The notes under the pieces are model-generated. The model did no database searches and had not been told where the DNA came from. It saw nothing but the letters and a program-made list of their open reading frames with translations. The position numbers and the translations under genes are program-made. A stretch of 64,000 nucleotides of DNA from Gelria sp. Kuro-4 (lineage in GTDB: Bacteria > Bacillota > DTU030 > DUMP01), in NCBI RefSeq assembly GCF_019668485.1, contig NZ_AP024619.1:495001-559000 (forward strand), given 5' to 3'. Every line of letters starts with the position of its first letter. Position 1 is the stretch's first letter. Below are positions 8,710 through 20,306 of the stretch, piece by piece.

Positions 8710-10173
8710 CTAGACGAAAGGGGTGTAGTCGACCGCGTTCTCCTTTCCCAGAAGGCGGCGACAGGCCTTCCCCAGGCGGGCCGTGCCCTGCCGTATTTCC
8801 TCCGGTGTCAGCGAGGCATAGGTAAGGCGGAACCAAGGACTGGGCCCCGGTGCAGGGACAAAGAGGGCCCCCGGGCTGATCACCACCCCTTCCTTGAGTG
8901 CCTCTTGATAGAGCGCGGCTGCGTCCTGCTTTCCCGGCAGGCGCAACCAGAAGTTGAGACCGCCGGGCGGAGGGGTGAAGATTATCTCCGGGGGCAGGGT
9001 GTCGCGTAGGGCGGCAATCATCGTCCGGTAGCGCTCTTCGTACACAGCCCGAATCCGCCCCAGTTGCTCTTCCCAGGTACGCTCGCGCAAGAAGAGTTCG
9101 AAAACGCGCTGGAAAAGCCCGGAGGTGAAGATGTCCGAGGTGTGTTTGGCGGCCAGAACCTCACCGCCGAGCGCAGGCGGCACCACGAGAAACGCCAGGC
9201 GCAGGCCGGGGAGAAGCACCTTGGAGAAGCTTTTGAGGTAGAGGACCGGCACTTCCGGCGGGGCCAGTGCGGCCAGCGGTGTGAGGTCTGTCTCGGTGAA
9301 GTTGAGTTCCCGCAGGTAATCATCCTCGAGCAAAGTCAAGCCGAAGCGCTGCGCCAGGGCTAGGAGCGCTTCTTTTTTCTTGCGGCTGTAGACCACCCCG
9401 GTGGGGTTTTGGAAGGTGGGCATCACGTAAAAAATGCGCGGTCGCACTGTAGCAAGAAGCCGTTCCAGGGCCGTAAGGTCCGGCCCGTCCGCTTCCAGCG
9501 GCACGGAAAGTATCCGTGCGCCGCGCGAACGGAACGCCGCCATGGCCCCCGGGTAGGTAGGGCACTCCACCAGCACGGCATCTCCCGGCCCGAGCAGACT
9601 CTTGGCCACCACATCGATCCCCTGTTGCCCCCCGGAGATAACCTGGATAGCGCCGGCGGCGGCACAGATACCCAGTGTACCGAGCGCCGACGCTACCGCT
9701 TCCCGGAGCGGCAGGTAACCCCGGCTGTCCTGGTAGGCAAAGGCCTGACCGCCATCCCGTTCAATGACCCGGTTCAGCAGGCGCTGTACCGCGGCTACCG
9801 GCAAAAGACCCGGATCCGGGGTGGCGCTGGCGAAGTTGATGGCCCCCGGCGGTATTTCCACCTGGCCCTGGCCGAGGAGGTCTGCCTCCTTCCCGCCACC
9901 CGGTGCCCCCACATTGACTCTGCCCCCGGGCACAACAAAAGTGCCGCTCCCGGTGCGGGCGCGGACCAGCCCGAGCTGCTCGAGCTCCCGGTATGCCTTG
10001 ACCACGGTGATCGTGTTCACCTGAAGGGTGCGGGCCAAGGTTCGGACAGCCGGCAGCCGCTCACCGGGTGCCAGTTCGCCGGTCCGAATGCGCTCGGACA
10101 GCGCCTGAGCAATTTGCCGGTAAATGGGGAGCTTACCGTGGCGGTCAAATTGTATCGATACATTGCTGGCCAT
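8710..10173 (-). CDS. pdxR: PdxR-type MocR regulator (GntR-HTH / aminotransferase fusion)
   Basis: A 487-residue fusion of an N-terminal winged helix (GntR type; [20 protein letters not shown], then [14 protein letters not shown]) with a class I aminotransferase-fold domain. The PLP lysine motif is [17 protein letters not shown]. MocR proteins of this type sense pyridoxal phosphate. Its divergent position next to pdxS-pdxT identifies it as PdxR, the activator of PLP synthesis. The start ATG at 10173 has AAGGAG upstream. Expected action: bind between the two genes, switch on pdxST when PLP is low, and repress its own gene. Confidence 0.88.
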   Translation of the reverse strand: MASNVSIQFDRHGKLPIYRQIAQALSERIRTGELAPGERLPAVRTLARTLQVNTITVVKAYRELEQLGLVRARTGSGTFVVPGGRVNVGAPGGGKEADLLGQGQVEIPPGAINFASATPDPGLLPVAAVQRLLNRVIERDGGQAFAYQDSRGYLPLREAVASALGTLGICAAAGAIQVISGGQQGIDVVAKSLLGPGDAVLVECPTYPGAMAAFRSRGARILSVPLEADGPDLTALERLLATVRPRIFYVMPTFQNPTGVVYSRKKKEALLALAQRFGLTLLEDDYLRELNFTETDLTPLAALAPPEVPVLYLKSFSKVLLPGLRLAFLVVPPALGGEVLAAKHTSDIFTSGLFQRVFELFLRERTWEEQLGRIRAVYEERYRTMIAALRDTLPPEIIFTPPPGGLNFWLRLPGKQDAAALYQEALKEGVVISPGALFVPAPGPSPWFRLTYASLTPEEIRQGTARLGKACRRLLGKENAVDYTPFV

Positions 10174-10191
10174 ATAAACACAAACTCCTTC

Positions 10192-10221
10192 TTGACCAAT
10201 ACGATTTGTCAATGCTATACT
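10192..10221 (+). promoter_or_regulatory. pdxST promoter in the pdxR-pdxS intergenic region
   Basis: A -35 TTGACC (10192-10197) and a -10 TATACT (10216-10221) are separated by 18 nt, facing pdxS. The leader to the pdxS GTG is about 105 nt. The promoter starts only about 20 nt upstream of the pdxR start codon, so a PdxR dimer bound here could control both directions. Confidence 0.65.
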
Positions 10222-10331
10222 ACGCTTGTGACGAATTGGGCGCAGCTGTATACTCCGGTTTCCGTTCCCCTTGTTGTACTACTACACTCAGTGTATCAGG
10301 CGGCGCCGCGCAAGTAAAGGAGGGTTTACCC

Positions 10332-11213
10332 GTGTCCGAAGACCGCTACGCTCTGAACAAGAACCTGGCACAGATGCTCAAGGGCGGCGTGATCATGGAC
10401 GTGACCACGCCCGAGCAGGCCCGTATTGCAGAGGAAGCAGGCGCCTGCGCCGTAATGGCCCTGGAACGCGTGCCGGCCGACATCCGCCGGGACGGCGGAG
10501 TGGCCCGCATGTCCGACCCCAAGATCATCAAGGCCATCAAGGCGGCCGTCTCCATCCCGGTGATGGCCAAGGTGCGCATCGGTCACTTTGTCGAAGCCCA
10601 GATACTGGAGGCGCTGGGCATCGACTTTGTGGATGAAAGCGAGGTGCTGACGCCGGCCGACGAGTCCTACCATATCGATAAGACCAGGTTTAAGATCCCG
10701 TTCGTCTGCGGCGCCCGCGACCTGGGTGAGGCGCTGCGGCGCATCGCGGAAGGAGCAGCGATGATTCGCACCAAAGGCGAAGCCGGCACAGGGAACATAG
10801 TTGAGGCGGTGCGGCACCTCCGGGCGGTAAACGAAGGGATCGCCGGCCTGCGAGGCCGCGGGCGGGCCGAACTGGTTGCCCGGGCGAAAGAGCTCGGTGC
10901 GCCGCTGGAGCTGGTGGAGCAGGTCGCCCGCGAGGGACGCCTCCCGGTGGTGAACTTCGCCGCCGGCGGCGTCGCCACTCCTGCGGATGCCGCCCTTATG
11001 ATGCAATTGGGTGCAGACGGCGTCTTCGTTGGTTCCGGTATCTTCAAGTCCGGAAATCCGGCGAAGCGGGCGCAGGCCATCGTTAAAGCGGTAACCTACT
11101 ACAACAATCCGGCCATCCTGGCCCAGGTTTCGGAAGACCTGGGCGATCCGATGCCCGGTGTGGACGTAGCTGCTCTGGCGACCGAGGAACGTTACGCCGC
11201 CCGGGGGTGGTAG
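10332..11213 (+). CDS. pdxS: pyridoxal 5'-phosphate synthase, synthase subunit PdxS
   Basis: A 293-residue TIM-barrel synthase (DXP-independent route). It builds PLP from ribose 5-phosphate, glyceraldehyde 3-phosphate and ammonia supplied by PdxT. Nearly every conserved block is present: [13 protein letters not shown], the two active-site lysines in [13 protein letters not shown] and [24 protein letters not shown], and [16 protein letters not shown]. The start GTG has AAAGGAGG upstream. The stop lies one base before pdxT, so the two are translationally linked. Confidence 0.97.
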   Translation: MSEDRYALNKNLAQMLKGGVIMDVTTPEQARIAEEAGACAVMALERVPADIRRDGGVARMSDPKIIKAIKAAVSIPVMAKVRIGHFVEAQILEALGIDFVDESEVLTPADESYHIDKTRFKIPFVCGARDLGEALRRIAEGAAMIRTKGEAGTGNIVEAVRHLRAVNEGIAGLRGRGRAELVARAKELGAPLELVEQVAREGRLPVVNFAAGGVATPADAALMMQLGADGVFVGSGIFKSGNPAKRAQAIVKAVTYYNNPAILAQVSEDLGDPMPGVDVAALATEERYAARGW

Positions 11214-11214
11214 C

Positions 11215-11796
11215 ATGGGGCCGGTGGGAGTTCTTGCCTTGCAGGGCGCCTTCCGCGAGCACCGGGCGGCCCTGGAGCGCCTGGGTGTGCCCGTGCGCGA
11301 GGTGCGCCTCCCGGCGGATTTGAACGGGCTTTCCGGTCTGATCCTTCCCGGTGGGGAGAGTACAGCCATGGGCCGCCTGCTCCGGGAGTTCGGGCTCCGG
11401 GAACCATTGTGCCGCCTAGGTAAGGAGGGTTTGCCGATGTGGGGCACATGCGCCGGCATGATCCTCCTGGCCGAGCGAATCGTCGGCGAGGATACGGTGC
11501 ACCTGGGTCTCATGGACATAGCCGTACGGCGCAATGCCTATGGCGGGCAACTGGATAGCTTTCGTACCGAGCTCACCATTCCCGCGGTTTCTCCCGCACC
11601 GTTCCCCCTGGTTTTCATCCGGGCCCCTTATGTGGAGGAAGCGGGGCCACAGGCCTGCGTGCTGGCAATGCTGAACGGCAAGATCGTCGCTGTCCAACAA
11701 AGGAATCTCCTGGCCACAGCCTTTCACCCGGAGCTTACGGACGATCTTCGTTTTCACCGCTACTTCCTGCACGCAATCGAGCGATACCACCACTAA
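11215..11796 (+). CDS. pdxT: pyridoxal 5'-phosphate synthase, glutaminase subunit PdxT
   Basis: A 193-residue class I glutamine amidotransferase that hydrolyses glutamine and channels ammonia to PdxS. The nucleophile cysteine lies in MWGTCAGMILLA, the oxyanion/glutamine motif is LPGGESTAMGRLL, and the His/Glu pair is in TAFHPELTDD. Full length for the family. It is the second gene of the pdxST operon and is followed at once by a strong terminator. Confidence 0.96.
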   Translation: MGPVGVLALQGAFREHRAALERLGVPVREVRLPADLNGLSGLILPGGESTAMGRLLREFGLREPLCRLGKEGLPMWGTCAGMILLAERIVGEDTVHLGLMDIAVRRNAYGGQLDSFRTELTIPAVSPAPFPLVFIRAPYVEEAGPQACVLAMLNGKIVAVQQRNLLATAFHPELTDDLRFHRYFLHAIERYHH

Positions 11797-11797
11797 G

Positions 11798-11832
11798 AAA
11801 GAGGGCGCGTTTTCGCGCGCCCTCTTTCTTTT
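11798..11832 (+). terminator. intrinsic terminator after pdxT
   Basis: A 12-bp perfect stem AAAGAGGGCGCG/CGCGCCCTCTTT with a 6-nt loop is followed by CTTTTT. It closes the pdxST operon. Confidence 0.9.
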
Positions 11833-11871
11833 TGCTGCCGCCTCGGCCTGCCTTGGGGTGCCGGGTGGTCC

Positions 11872-12207
11872 TCAGGCACGGGCGTGCTCCAGGTAGGGAA
11901 GCCAGCGCTCCAACTCGTTTTCCGCCTCCGGCCCTACGTACGCCTGAAAGACGTCTGCGGGACCGGTTTGCTGATAATCCTCGGGTGGGAAGGCGAAGAA
12001 CCAGGCATTACCCTCCTGGTAAACCCAGTAAGGGTAGTAGCCCTCGCGGTCGTAGCCGCGCCCCCAGCCTTGGGAGGTGCCTTCACCGTTTTCGTCGCGG
12101 ACGTAATACCCGGCCTCCATGAGCGCCCGGGTCAAGTGCGGCAGGTCCACCGCAAACGGTAACTGTACCTGAACCATCTGCCGGCTCAGCCTCATGTCGT
12201 ACGCCAC
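11872..12207 (-). CDS. hypothetical protein
   Basis: A 111-residue acidic, aromatic-rich soluble protein (WVYQEGNAWFFAFPPEDY). It has no signal peptide or membrane segment and belongs to no family I recognise. The GTG start has AGGAGGGG upstream, which supports real translation. It sits 62 nt downstream of the aminotransferase gene on the same strand and may be cotranscribed with it. Confidence 0.6.
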   Translation of the reverse strand: MAYDMRLSRQMVQVQLPFAVDLPHLTRALMEAGYYVRDENGEGTSQGWGRGYDREGYYPYWVYQEGNAWFFAFPPEDYQQTGPADVFQAYVGPEAENELERWLPYLEHARA

Positions 12208-12269
12208 GCGCGCCCCTCCTGGCAGCTTTTCCCTTAATCTGCCCGGCGGGGCGCCTTTCTATTCCTGAA

Positions 12270-13493
12270 CTAGGCGCCGGCCGCCAGCGCCTGCTGGAAG
12301 AAGCGGCCCAGTCGTTTCGTTCCCTCTTCAATGTCCGCCGGTGAAGGGTAGGAGAAGGAAAGCCGCAGCTGGTTGGCCCCCTGGCCGTGGGCATAAAAGG
12401 AGCGCCCCGCCACGTACGCCACCTTTTCCTCGGCAACCGCCTGCTTCAAGAGGCGGGCGGTGTCGAGGCCGGGCGCGTCCGGCAGGGTAACCCAGGTGAA
12501 GAAACCGCCCTGAGGTTCCACCCAGTGCGTACCGGCCGGGAAATGCCGCTTGAGCCCGGCCGACATGGCAGCAGCCCTTTCCTTAAGGAGGGCGCAGCTG
12601 GCCTTCACCTGTCGCTCGATGATCCCCCGGCGCCCGCACTCCAGCGCCAGGAGCTGGCTTAGGCTGCTGGAACACTGGTCGCTGGTCTGTTTGACAGCAA
12701 TGAGCTTGGCGGTGAACGTTTCCGGAGCCACCACCCAGCCCAGGCGCAGGCCGGGCGACAGGATCTTGGAGAAGGTCCCGAGGAAGAGCACCGCACCGCT
12801 TTTATCCAGGGACTTCAAGGTCGGCACTTCGCTGCCGGCGAAGCGCAGCTCGGCGTAGGCGCTGTCCTCCACCAGCGGCACGCCGTACGCAGCCGCCAGG
12901 TCTACCAGGAGGCGGCGCCGGGCAGAGCTGAGGGTGGCGCCGCTCGGGTTCTGGAAGGTGGGGACGGTGTAGATGAACTTGGGCCGCCGAGCGGATGTAC
13001 TCAGGGCCGCCAGGCGTTCCGCCAGAAGGTCCACCTGCATGCCCTCCTCGTCCGTGGGTATCTCTTCCACGCGGGCACCGTAGGCAATGATGGTCTGCAG
13101 CGCCCCCACATAAGAAGGCGCCTCGCTGATGACCACGTCTCCCGGCTCCAGCAGCACCCGGCAAATGAGGTCGAGCCCCTGCAGGGCACCGCTCGTGATG
13201 GTGACCTCCGCCGGGCTGATCGCCACGCCAAAGCGCGCGCGCATCCTGTCCGCCAGGTACTCCCGCAGAGCGCTGAAACCCGCCGTAGGCCCGTACTGCA
13301 GGGCGGCGGCGCCGTTTTCGGCCAGAATCCGTGCACCCACTTCGCTGACCTCGGGCAGGCGGAACATGTCCGCGCCCGGGAAACCGCCGGCGAAGGAAAT
13401 GACCCCCTCCGTCTCGCTGAGCCGCATGATTTCAGCGATGTCGGTGTTAGCCTCGCCCCGCCAGGCCGGCACAAGAATCTCATTCCACTCCAT
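12270..13493 (-). CDS. PLP-dependent aminotransferase (LysN / 2-aminoadipate type)
   Basis: A 407-residue class I/II aminotransferase of the ARO8/LysN-like branch that also includes the catalytic half of MocR regulators. Signatures are SFAGGFPGADMF near residue 34, TVPTFQNPSGATLS, VEDSAYAELRF, and LGTFSKILSPGLRLGW carrying the PLP lysine. Members act on 2-aminoadipate, kynurenine, or branched or aromatic amino acids. Specificity is not visible here. It is divergent from an IclR regulator, which may control it. Confidence 0.82.
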   Translation of the reverse strand: MEWNEILVPAWRGEANTDIAEIMRLSETEGVISFAGGFPGADMFRLPEVSEVGARILAENGAAALQYGPTAGFSALREYLADRMRARFGVAISPAEVTITSGALQGLDLICRVLLEPGDVVISEAPSYVGALQTIIAYGARVEEIPTDEEGMQVDLLAERLAALSTSARRPKFIYTVPTFQNPSGATLSSARRRLLVDLAAAYGVPLVEDSAYAELRFAGSEVPTLKSLDKSGAVLFLGTFSKILSPGLRLGWVVAPETFTAKLIAVKQTSDQCSSSLSQLLALECGRRGIIERQVKASCALLKERAAAMSAGLKRHFPAGTHWVEPQGGFFTWVTLPDAPGLDTARLLKQAVAEEKVAYVAGRSFYAHGQGANQLRLSFSYPSPADIEEGTKRLGRFFQQALAAGA

Positions 13494-13620
13494 GTTGACG
13501 GCCGGTTGCCTTCCCTCCTCTCGGACTACGGAACCATTACTTTATACCAAAAAAATGTTCTCGGGGCCACAAGGAATTTCCTGCTGAATGACGAATTGTT
13601 ATGATGTTAAATGAAACTTT

Positions 13621-13637
13621 GTCTTACAGTACAAGAC
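13621..13637. repeat. short inverted repeat upstream of the iclR gene (possible operator)
   Basis: GTCTT and AAGAC are separated by 7 nt, 14 nt before the regulator start codon. The position and size suit a dimeric repressor site, but 5-bp arms are weak evidence. Confidence 0.25.
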
Positions 13638-13650
13638 GGGGGCTGAGGCT

Positions 13651-14457
13651 ATGCGTTCTTCACCTGCTTCCGGTCCCGGCTACAATGTGCGCGCCGTGGA
13701 ACGGGCCATGGAGCTCCTCTCGGCCCTGGCCGGCGGCGACCCCGCCCTGGGAGTGACGGAACTGGCGGAGCGGCTCGGCCTGCACAAGAGCACCGTGCAC
13801 CGCCTGCTGGTCACCCTGGAGGGAGGGGGGTTTGTGGAGCAGGACCAGGTCAGCGGCCGCTACCGCCTGGGCCTGAAGCTGTTTGAGCTGGGGGCCGTCG
13901 TCGGCGCGCGCCAGGAGCTGAGGTGCGAGGCGCTGCCTTACATGCGCGACCTTTCTGCCAAAAGCGGTCACACCGTCCACCTGGTGCTCCTCTCCGGTTA
14001 TGACCCCATCTACGTGGAAAAGGTGGAAAACCCGCATTCGGTGGTAAGTTACTCGCAGATCGGCAAAAAGCTGCCGCTGCACGCCACCGCCGCCGGCAAG
14101 GTGCTCCTGGCCCACCTACCGCCGGCTGACCAGGAGGAAGTCCTGCGCGGCCCACTGGCGGCTTACACACCCAATACGATCACCGATCCGGCCGTCCTGC
14201 GCGAGCACCTGGCCCGCATCGTCAAGCAAGGTTACGCCCTCGACAACGAGGAACTGGAGCTGGGGCTGCGCTGCGTGGCAGCACCCATCCGGGGGGCGCG
14301 CGGCCACGTGGTGGCTTCCCTTTCTCTCTCCGGGCTCTCCGCCACACTCACGCCCGAGCGGCTGCCCGGGCTCACCGCCGCAGCCCGGGAAACAGCCCTC
14401 GCCATCTCCCACCGCCTGGGTTACAGCGAGGCCCTGAGCCTGCTGCGGCAGGGGTAG
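13651..14457 (+). CDS. IclR family transcriptional regulator
   Basis: A 268-residue protein with an N-terminal winged helix (VTELAERLGLHKSTVHRLLV, about residues 38-57) and a C-terminal IclR effector domain (LPLHATAAGKVLLAHLP and CVAAPIRGARGHVVASLSLS). Regulators of this family respond to small organic acids. It lies 40 nt upstream of panB in the same direction and is divergent from an aminotransferase; either could be its target. Confidence 0.88.
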   Translation: MRSSPASGPGYNVRAVERAMELLSALAGGDPALGVTELAERLGLHKSTVHRLLVTLEGGGFVEQDQVSGRYRLGLKLFELGAVVGARQELRCEALPYMRDLSAKSGHTVHLVLLSGYDPIYVEKVENPHSVVSYSQIGKKLPLHATAAGKVLLAHLPPADQEEVLRGPLAAYTPNTITDPAVLREHLARIVKQGYALDNEELELGLRCVAAPIRGARGHVVASLSLSGLSATLTPERLPGLTAAARETALAISHRLGYSEALSLLRQG

Positions 14458-14497
14458 GCTTTGTTTTCCCATACAAAACTCACGGGAGGTATGCTTG

Positions 14498-15349
14498 ATG
14501 CGCGCCAAGGTTACCATCACTACCCTGCGGGAGAAGGTCGCCCGCGGCGAAAAGATCACCATGCTCACCGGCTATGATTATCCGTTGGCCCTGGCCGAGG
14601 AAAAGGCCGGGGTGGACATCATCCTGGTGGGCGATTCCCTGGGCATGACAGTGCTGGGTTACGAGTCCACACTGCCGGTACGCATGGACACCATGATCGA
14701 CCACGCGCAGGCCGTGCGCCGCGCCGCCCCCACCGCCTATGTCATCGGTGACATGCCGTACCTCTCTTACCAGGTAAGCGTGGAGCAGGCCGTGGCCAAC
14801 GCCGGCCGCTTTATGAAAGAGGCCGGCTGTGACGCGGTGAAGCTCGAGGGCGGGCGCAACGTGGTCGACGTGGTGGCGGCCCTCACCAAGGCCACCATTC
14901 CAGTGATGGGCCATATCGGCCTTACGCCCCAGTCCATCGCCATGCTGGGCGGCTTCAAGTCCCAGGGGCGGAGTCTGGCTGCGGCCGAGACCTTGATCGA
15001 AGACGCCAAGGCGCTCGAGGAAGCCGGCGCGGTGGCCATCCTGCTCGAGGCCATGCCGCCCGAGGTCGCCCGGATCATCACCGCCCGGGCCAATATCCCC
15101 GTCATCGGCATCGGCGCCGGCCCGTACGTCCACGGCCAGCTCCTCATCGTGCACGACATGCTGGGCTTCTTCGAGGCCTTCACCCCCAAGTTCGTGAAAA
15201 AGTACGCCGACCTCAACGGTGCCATCCGCGCGGCGCTGGCCGAGTATATCGCCGACGTCACAAGCGGCGCCTTCCCGGCCGCCGAACACTGCTATAAGAT
15301 GCAGCCGGGCGAGGCCGAGGCCCTGCTGGCCAAGTACAACATCGGCTGA
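14498..15349 (+). CDS. panB: 3-methyl-2-oxobutanoate hydroxymethyltransferase
   Basis: A 283-residue PanB, a TIM-barrel enzyme that adds a hydroxymethyl group from 5,10-methylene-THF to alpha-ketoisovalerate, the first step of pantothenate synthesis. Conserved blocks are MLTGYDYPLA, ILVGDSLGMTVLGY, AVKLEGG, MGHIGLTPQS, PVIGIGAGPYVHGQLL and HDMLGFF. The ATG at 14498 is preferred to the adjacent TTG because GGGAGG lies 8 nt upstream. panC and panD are not in the window, so panB stands alone here behind an IclR regulator. Confidence 0.95.
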   Translation: MRAKVTITTLREKVARGEKITMLTGYDYPLALAEEKAGVDIILVGDSLGMTVLGYESTLPVRMDTMIDHAQAVRRAAPTAYVIGDMPYLSYQVSVEQAVANAGRFMKEAGCDAVKLEGGRNVVDVVAALTKATIPVMGHIGLTPQSIAMLGGFKSQGRSLAAAETLIEDAKALEEAGAVAILLEAMPPEVARIITARANIPVIGIGAGPYVHGQLLIVHDMLGFFEAFTPKFVKKYADLNGAIRAALAEYIADVTSGAFPAAEHCYKMQPGEAEALLAKYNIG

Positions 15350-15419
15350 GCCGGCCCGGCTTCCGCGCCGCCCCGGGCAAAAGGTCCCCCAGGGTGAATG
15401 CCCACGGAAACCTGGCAAA

Positions 15420-15448
15420 GGCCCCGTCGCCTACCCGGCGACGGGGCC
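15420..15448. terminator. bidirectional terminator between panB and gyrA
   Basis: A 12-bp GC-rich stem GGCCCCGTCGCC/GGCGACGGGGCC with a 5-nt loop lies between convergent panB and gyrA. TTCCCTTTTCC follows on the plus strand. Confidence 0.85.
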
Positions 15449-15472
15449 TTCCCTTTTCCTTCGACCTTTCTT

Positions 15473-17896
15473 CTACTCTGTCACCCGCGCCAGCGCCATG
15501 ACGCTGTCGCCTTCCTCGAGCCGCATCAGGGTTACGCCCTGGGTGTCGCGCCCCTTCTCGGGGATGCCGTCCACCTCCAAGCGGATGAGGACACCGGCGG
15601 CGGTGATCAGCATCAGGTCGTCGCTGGGGCGCACCACCTTCATGTCCACCACCGGGCCGTTGCGTTCCGAGATGCGGATGGCCTTCATCCCTTTCCCCCC
15701 GCGGCTGTGGCGGGTAAACTGGCCGAGCGGCGTGCGTTTGCCGAAGCCCTTGGCCGTAACCACCAAAAGGTCGGCGCCCTTTTGCACCACATCCAGGCTC
15801 ACCACGGCATCGTCCGGGGCCAGGTTGATGCCGCGCACCCCCCGCGCCGCCCGCCCCATGGAGCGGATCTCGGCCTCGGCGAAGCGGATGGCCTTGCCGC
15901 CCCGCGTCCCCAGGAGCAGCTCGCGCTCGCCGTCGGTACGGCGTACGTAGATCAGCTCGTCCCCTTCCTCCAGGGTAATGGTCACCAGGCCGGCCCGGCG
16001 CACCGAGTCGAAGTCGGCCAGCGGCGTCTTTTTCACGTAGCCGCGCCGCGTCGCCATCACCAGGTACTGGCCGTCGCTGAACTCGCGCACGCTCAGGACG
16101 GCGGTCACCTTCTCCCCGGCGCCCAGCGAGATGAGGTTGACCAGGGGGGTGCCCTTGGCCTGGCGGCTGGCTTCGGGGATCTCGTGGCCCTTCACGCGGT
16201 AGGCGCGCCCGCTGTTGGTGAAGAAGAGGACGTAGTCGTGGGTGGAGAGGGTGATAAGGTGCTCCACCACGTCCTCTTCCTTGGTGCCGGTGCCCAGGAT
16301 ACCCCGGCCGCCGCGGCGCTGGCTGCGGTAGGCAGCCAGGGGCTGGCGCTTCACGTAGCCTTCGGCGGTAAGCGTCACCACAACGCGCTCCTCTGGGATC
16401 AGGTCCTCCGGCGCCAGCGTCCCCACGTCGCTGGTGATACGGGTGCGCCGCTCGTCGCCGTACGTGTTTTTGATCTCGAGAAGTTCGCTGCGGATAATCT
16501 GGTAGACCATGGCTTCGCTGCCCAAGATGGCGCGCAGGCGCTCGATGGCGGTTAAAAGTTCCCGGTACTCCTCTTCGATTTTTTCCCGCTCCAGGCCGGT
16601 GAGGCGCTGCAGGCGCATGTCGAGGATGGCCTGGGCCTGTTTTTCGCTGAGGCCGAACTTTTCCATGAGGCCGCTTCGCGCCTCCGCCACCGTGCGGGAA
16701 GCACGGATCAAGGCGATAATGGCATCGATGTGGTCGAGGGCGATGCGCAGCCCCTCGAGAACGTGGGCCCGCTCCTCCGCCCGCGCCAGGTCAAAGCGCG
16801 TCCGGCGCACCACCACTTCTTTCTGGTGGTCCAGGTACTCGGTGAGCATCTCTTTGAGGCTGAGGATACGCGGCTCGCCCTTCACCAGCGCCAGCATGAT
16901 GACGCCGAAGCTCACCTGCAGCTGCGTGTGGTGGTAGAGCTGGTTGAGCAGCACGTCGGCGTTGACGTCGCGCCTCAGCTCGATGACGACGCGAATCCCT
17001 TCGCGCCCGGATTCATCCCGCAGGTCGGTGATGCCCTCGATGCGCTTTTCGCGCACCAGGTCGGCGATGGTCTCCACCAGCCGGGCTTTATTGACCATGT
17101 AAGGCAGCTGCGTTACCACAATCTGCTGCTTGCCGCCCTTTACTGTTTCAATGCGGGCGGCGGCGCGCACCTTGATGGTCCCCCGGCCGGTGCTATAGGC
17201 CGCCCGGATGCCTTCGCGCCCGAGGATGAGCCCGCCGGTGGGAAAGTCCGGCCCCTTGACAGCCAGCATCAGGTCGGCTACGCTGGCCGCGGGGTTGTCG
17301 ATGAGCATCACCAGGGCATCCACCACTTCGCCCAGGTTATGGGGCGGAATGTTGGTGGCCATGCCCACGGCGATACCGGAAGAGCCGTTGATGAGGAGGT
17401 TCGGCACCCGCGCCGGCAGGACCACCGGCTCCTTGAAGTGCTCGTCAAAGTTCGGGATGAAGTCCACCGTTTCTTTGTCGATGTCGCGCAGCATCTCCAC
17501 CGCCAGCGGCGCCAGGCGCACCTCAGTGTACCGCATGGCCGCCGGGGCGTCGCCGTCGACCGAGCCGAAGTTGCCGTGCCCGTCCACCAGCGGGTAGCGG
17601 CAGACAAAGTCCTGCGCCAGGCGCACCATGGCGTCATAAATCGCCACGTCGCCGTGGGGGTGGTACTTACCGAGCACCTCGCCCACCAGGCGGGCGGATT
17701 TTTTGTAAGGCTTATCCGGCCCCATGCCCACCTCGTTCATGGCGTAGAGGATACGGCGCTGCACCGGTTTGAGCCCGTCGCGCACGTCCGGCAGCGCCCT
17801 ACCGATGATCACGCTCATGGCGTAATCGAGGTAGGAGTGCTTCATCTCCTCTTCAATTCGCACGGGAACGATGCGATCGGCCACTTGATCTGCCAC
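15473..17896 (-). CDS. gyrA: DNA gyrase subunit A
   Basis: An 807-residue full-length GyrA, the breakage-reunion subunit that with GyrB introduces negative supercoils. The active-site tyrosine is Tyr123 in [10 protein letters not shown]. The GyrA box is present as QRRGGRG in the C-terminal beta-pinwheel, which also shows repeated blade motifs ([24 protein letters not shown]). The quinolone-pocket position equivalent to E. coli Ser83 is Val ([10 protein letters not shown]); the Asp87 equivalent is kept. The GTG start is preceded by GGGAAGAG. It lies 17 nt downstream of gyrB in the same operon. Confidence 0.98.
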   Translation of the reverse strand: MADQVADRIVPVRIEEEMKHSYLDYAMSVIIGRALPDVRDGLKPVQRRILYAMNEVGMGPDKPYKKSARLVGEVLGKYHPHGDVAIYDAMVRLAQDFVCRYPLVDGHGNFGSVDGDAPAAMRYTEVRLAPLAVEMLRDIDKETVDFIPNFDEHFKEPVVLPARVPNLLINGSSGIAVGMATNIPPHNLGEVVDALVMLIDNPAASVADLMLAVKGPDFPTGGLILGREGIRAAYSTGRGTIKVRAAARIETVKGGKQQIVVTQLPYMVNKARLVETIADLVREKRIEGITDLRDESGREGIRVVIELRRDVNADVLLNQLYHHTQLQVSFGVIMLALVKGEPRILSLKEMLTEYLDHQKEVVVRRTRFDLARAEERAHVLEGLRIALDHIDAIIALIRASRTVAEARSGLMEKFGLSEKQAQAILDMRLQRLTGLEREKIEEEYRELLTAIERLRAILGSEAMVYQIIRSELLEIKNTYGDERRTRITSDVGTLAPEDLIPEERVVVTLTAEGYVKRQPLAAYRSQRRGGRGILGTGTKEEDVVEHLITLSTHDYVLFFTNSGRAYRVKGHEIPEASRQAKGTPLVNLISLGAGEKVTAVLSVREFSDGQYLVMATRRGYVKKTPLADFDSVRRAGLVTITLEEGDELIYVRRTDGERELLLGTRGGKAIRFAEAEIRSMGRAARGVRGINLAPDDAVVSLDVVQKGADLLVVTAKGFGKRTPLGQFTRHSRGGKGMKAIRISERNGPVVDMKVVRPSDDLMLITAAGVLIRLEVDGIPEKGRDTQGVTLMRLEEGDSVMALARVTE

Positions 17897-17913
17897 TTTT
17901 CTCTTCCCTTCCC

Positions 17914-19868
<1,955 letters not shown>

Positions 19869-19890
19869 CCATAGCGCCGGGAAAAGCCAC

Positions 19891-19925
19891 AAGAAGAGGC
19901 GGCCAGGCCTCAGCCTTCAGCCGCC
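19891..19925 (-). terminator. intrinsic terminator downstream of remB
   Basis: On the minus strand GGCGGC/GCCGCC flanks a nested AGGC/GCCT hairpin and is followed by TCTTCTT. It should end the dnaA-dnaN-recF-remB unit before gyrB. Confidence 0.6.
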
Positions 19926-19931
19926 CCGCGC

Positions 19932-20180
19932 TTAACCGGCGAGGAGGGATTTGCTCCGGCCGGCCAGGGTGAGAGAAGAGATCGGTGTCAGGTAACCCCG
20001 TTCGCCGGTAAGAACCAGCGCTTTGGGTTCCCCCTCTCCCACCTTGGTCAGGTAGCCCTCATCGCGGCTGATTTCCATGAACTCGCGGGTGGCCACGCCC
20101 TCGCCGGCGGTTCTAAGGTCGAGGATCATGATCACGTCCCGGGTTGGGACCACCACATCGTCGCCGATGTGAAGGAACAT
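19932..20180 (-). CDS. remB: extracellular matrix regulator RemB (DUF370)
   Basis: An 82-residue DUF370 protein (MFLHIGDDVVVPTRDVIMIL start). In Bacillus subtilis the orthologue YaaB/RemB lies between recF and gyrB and is linked to control of biofilm-matrix genes together with RemA. Position and sequence both match here. The start lies about 125 nt after the recF stop. Confidence 0.85.
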   Translation of the reverse strand: MFLHIGDDVVVPTRDVIMILDLRTAGEGVATREFMEISRDEGYLTKVGEGEPKALVLTGERGYLTPISSLTLAGRSKSLLAG

Positions 20181-20306
20181 GGGCTGTCACTCCTTTTCAT
20201 GCTGTACCTCTACGCCGCCACGGCGGCACTGCACAGGTAAAAGCTTCTTGCCCGGGATGGCCCCGGGAACGGCCTAAGCCCCAGCCTCTTTTCCTTCTGG
20301 AACAGC

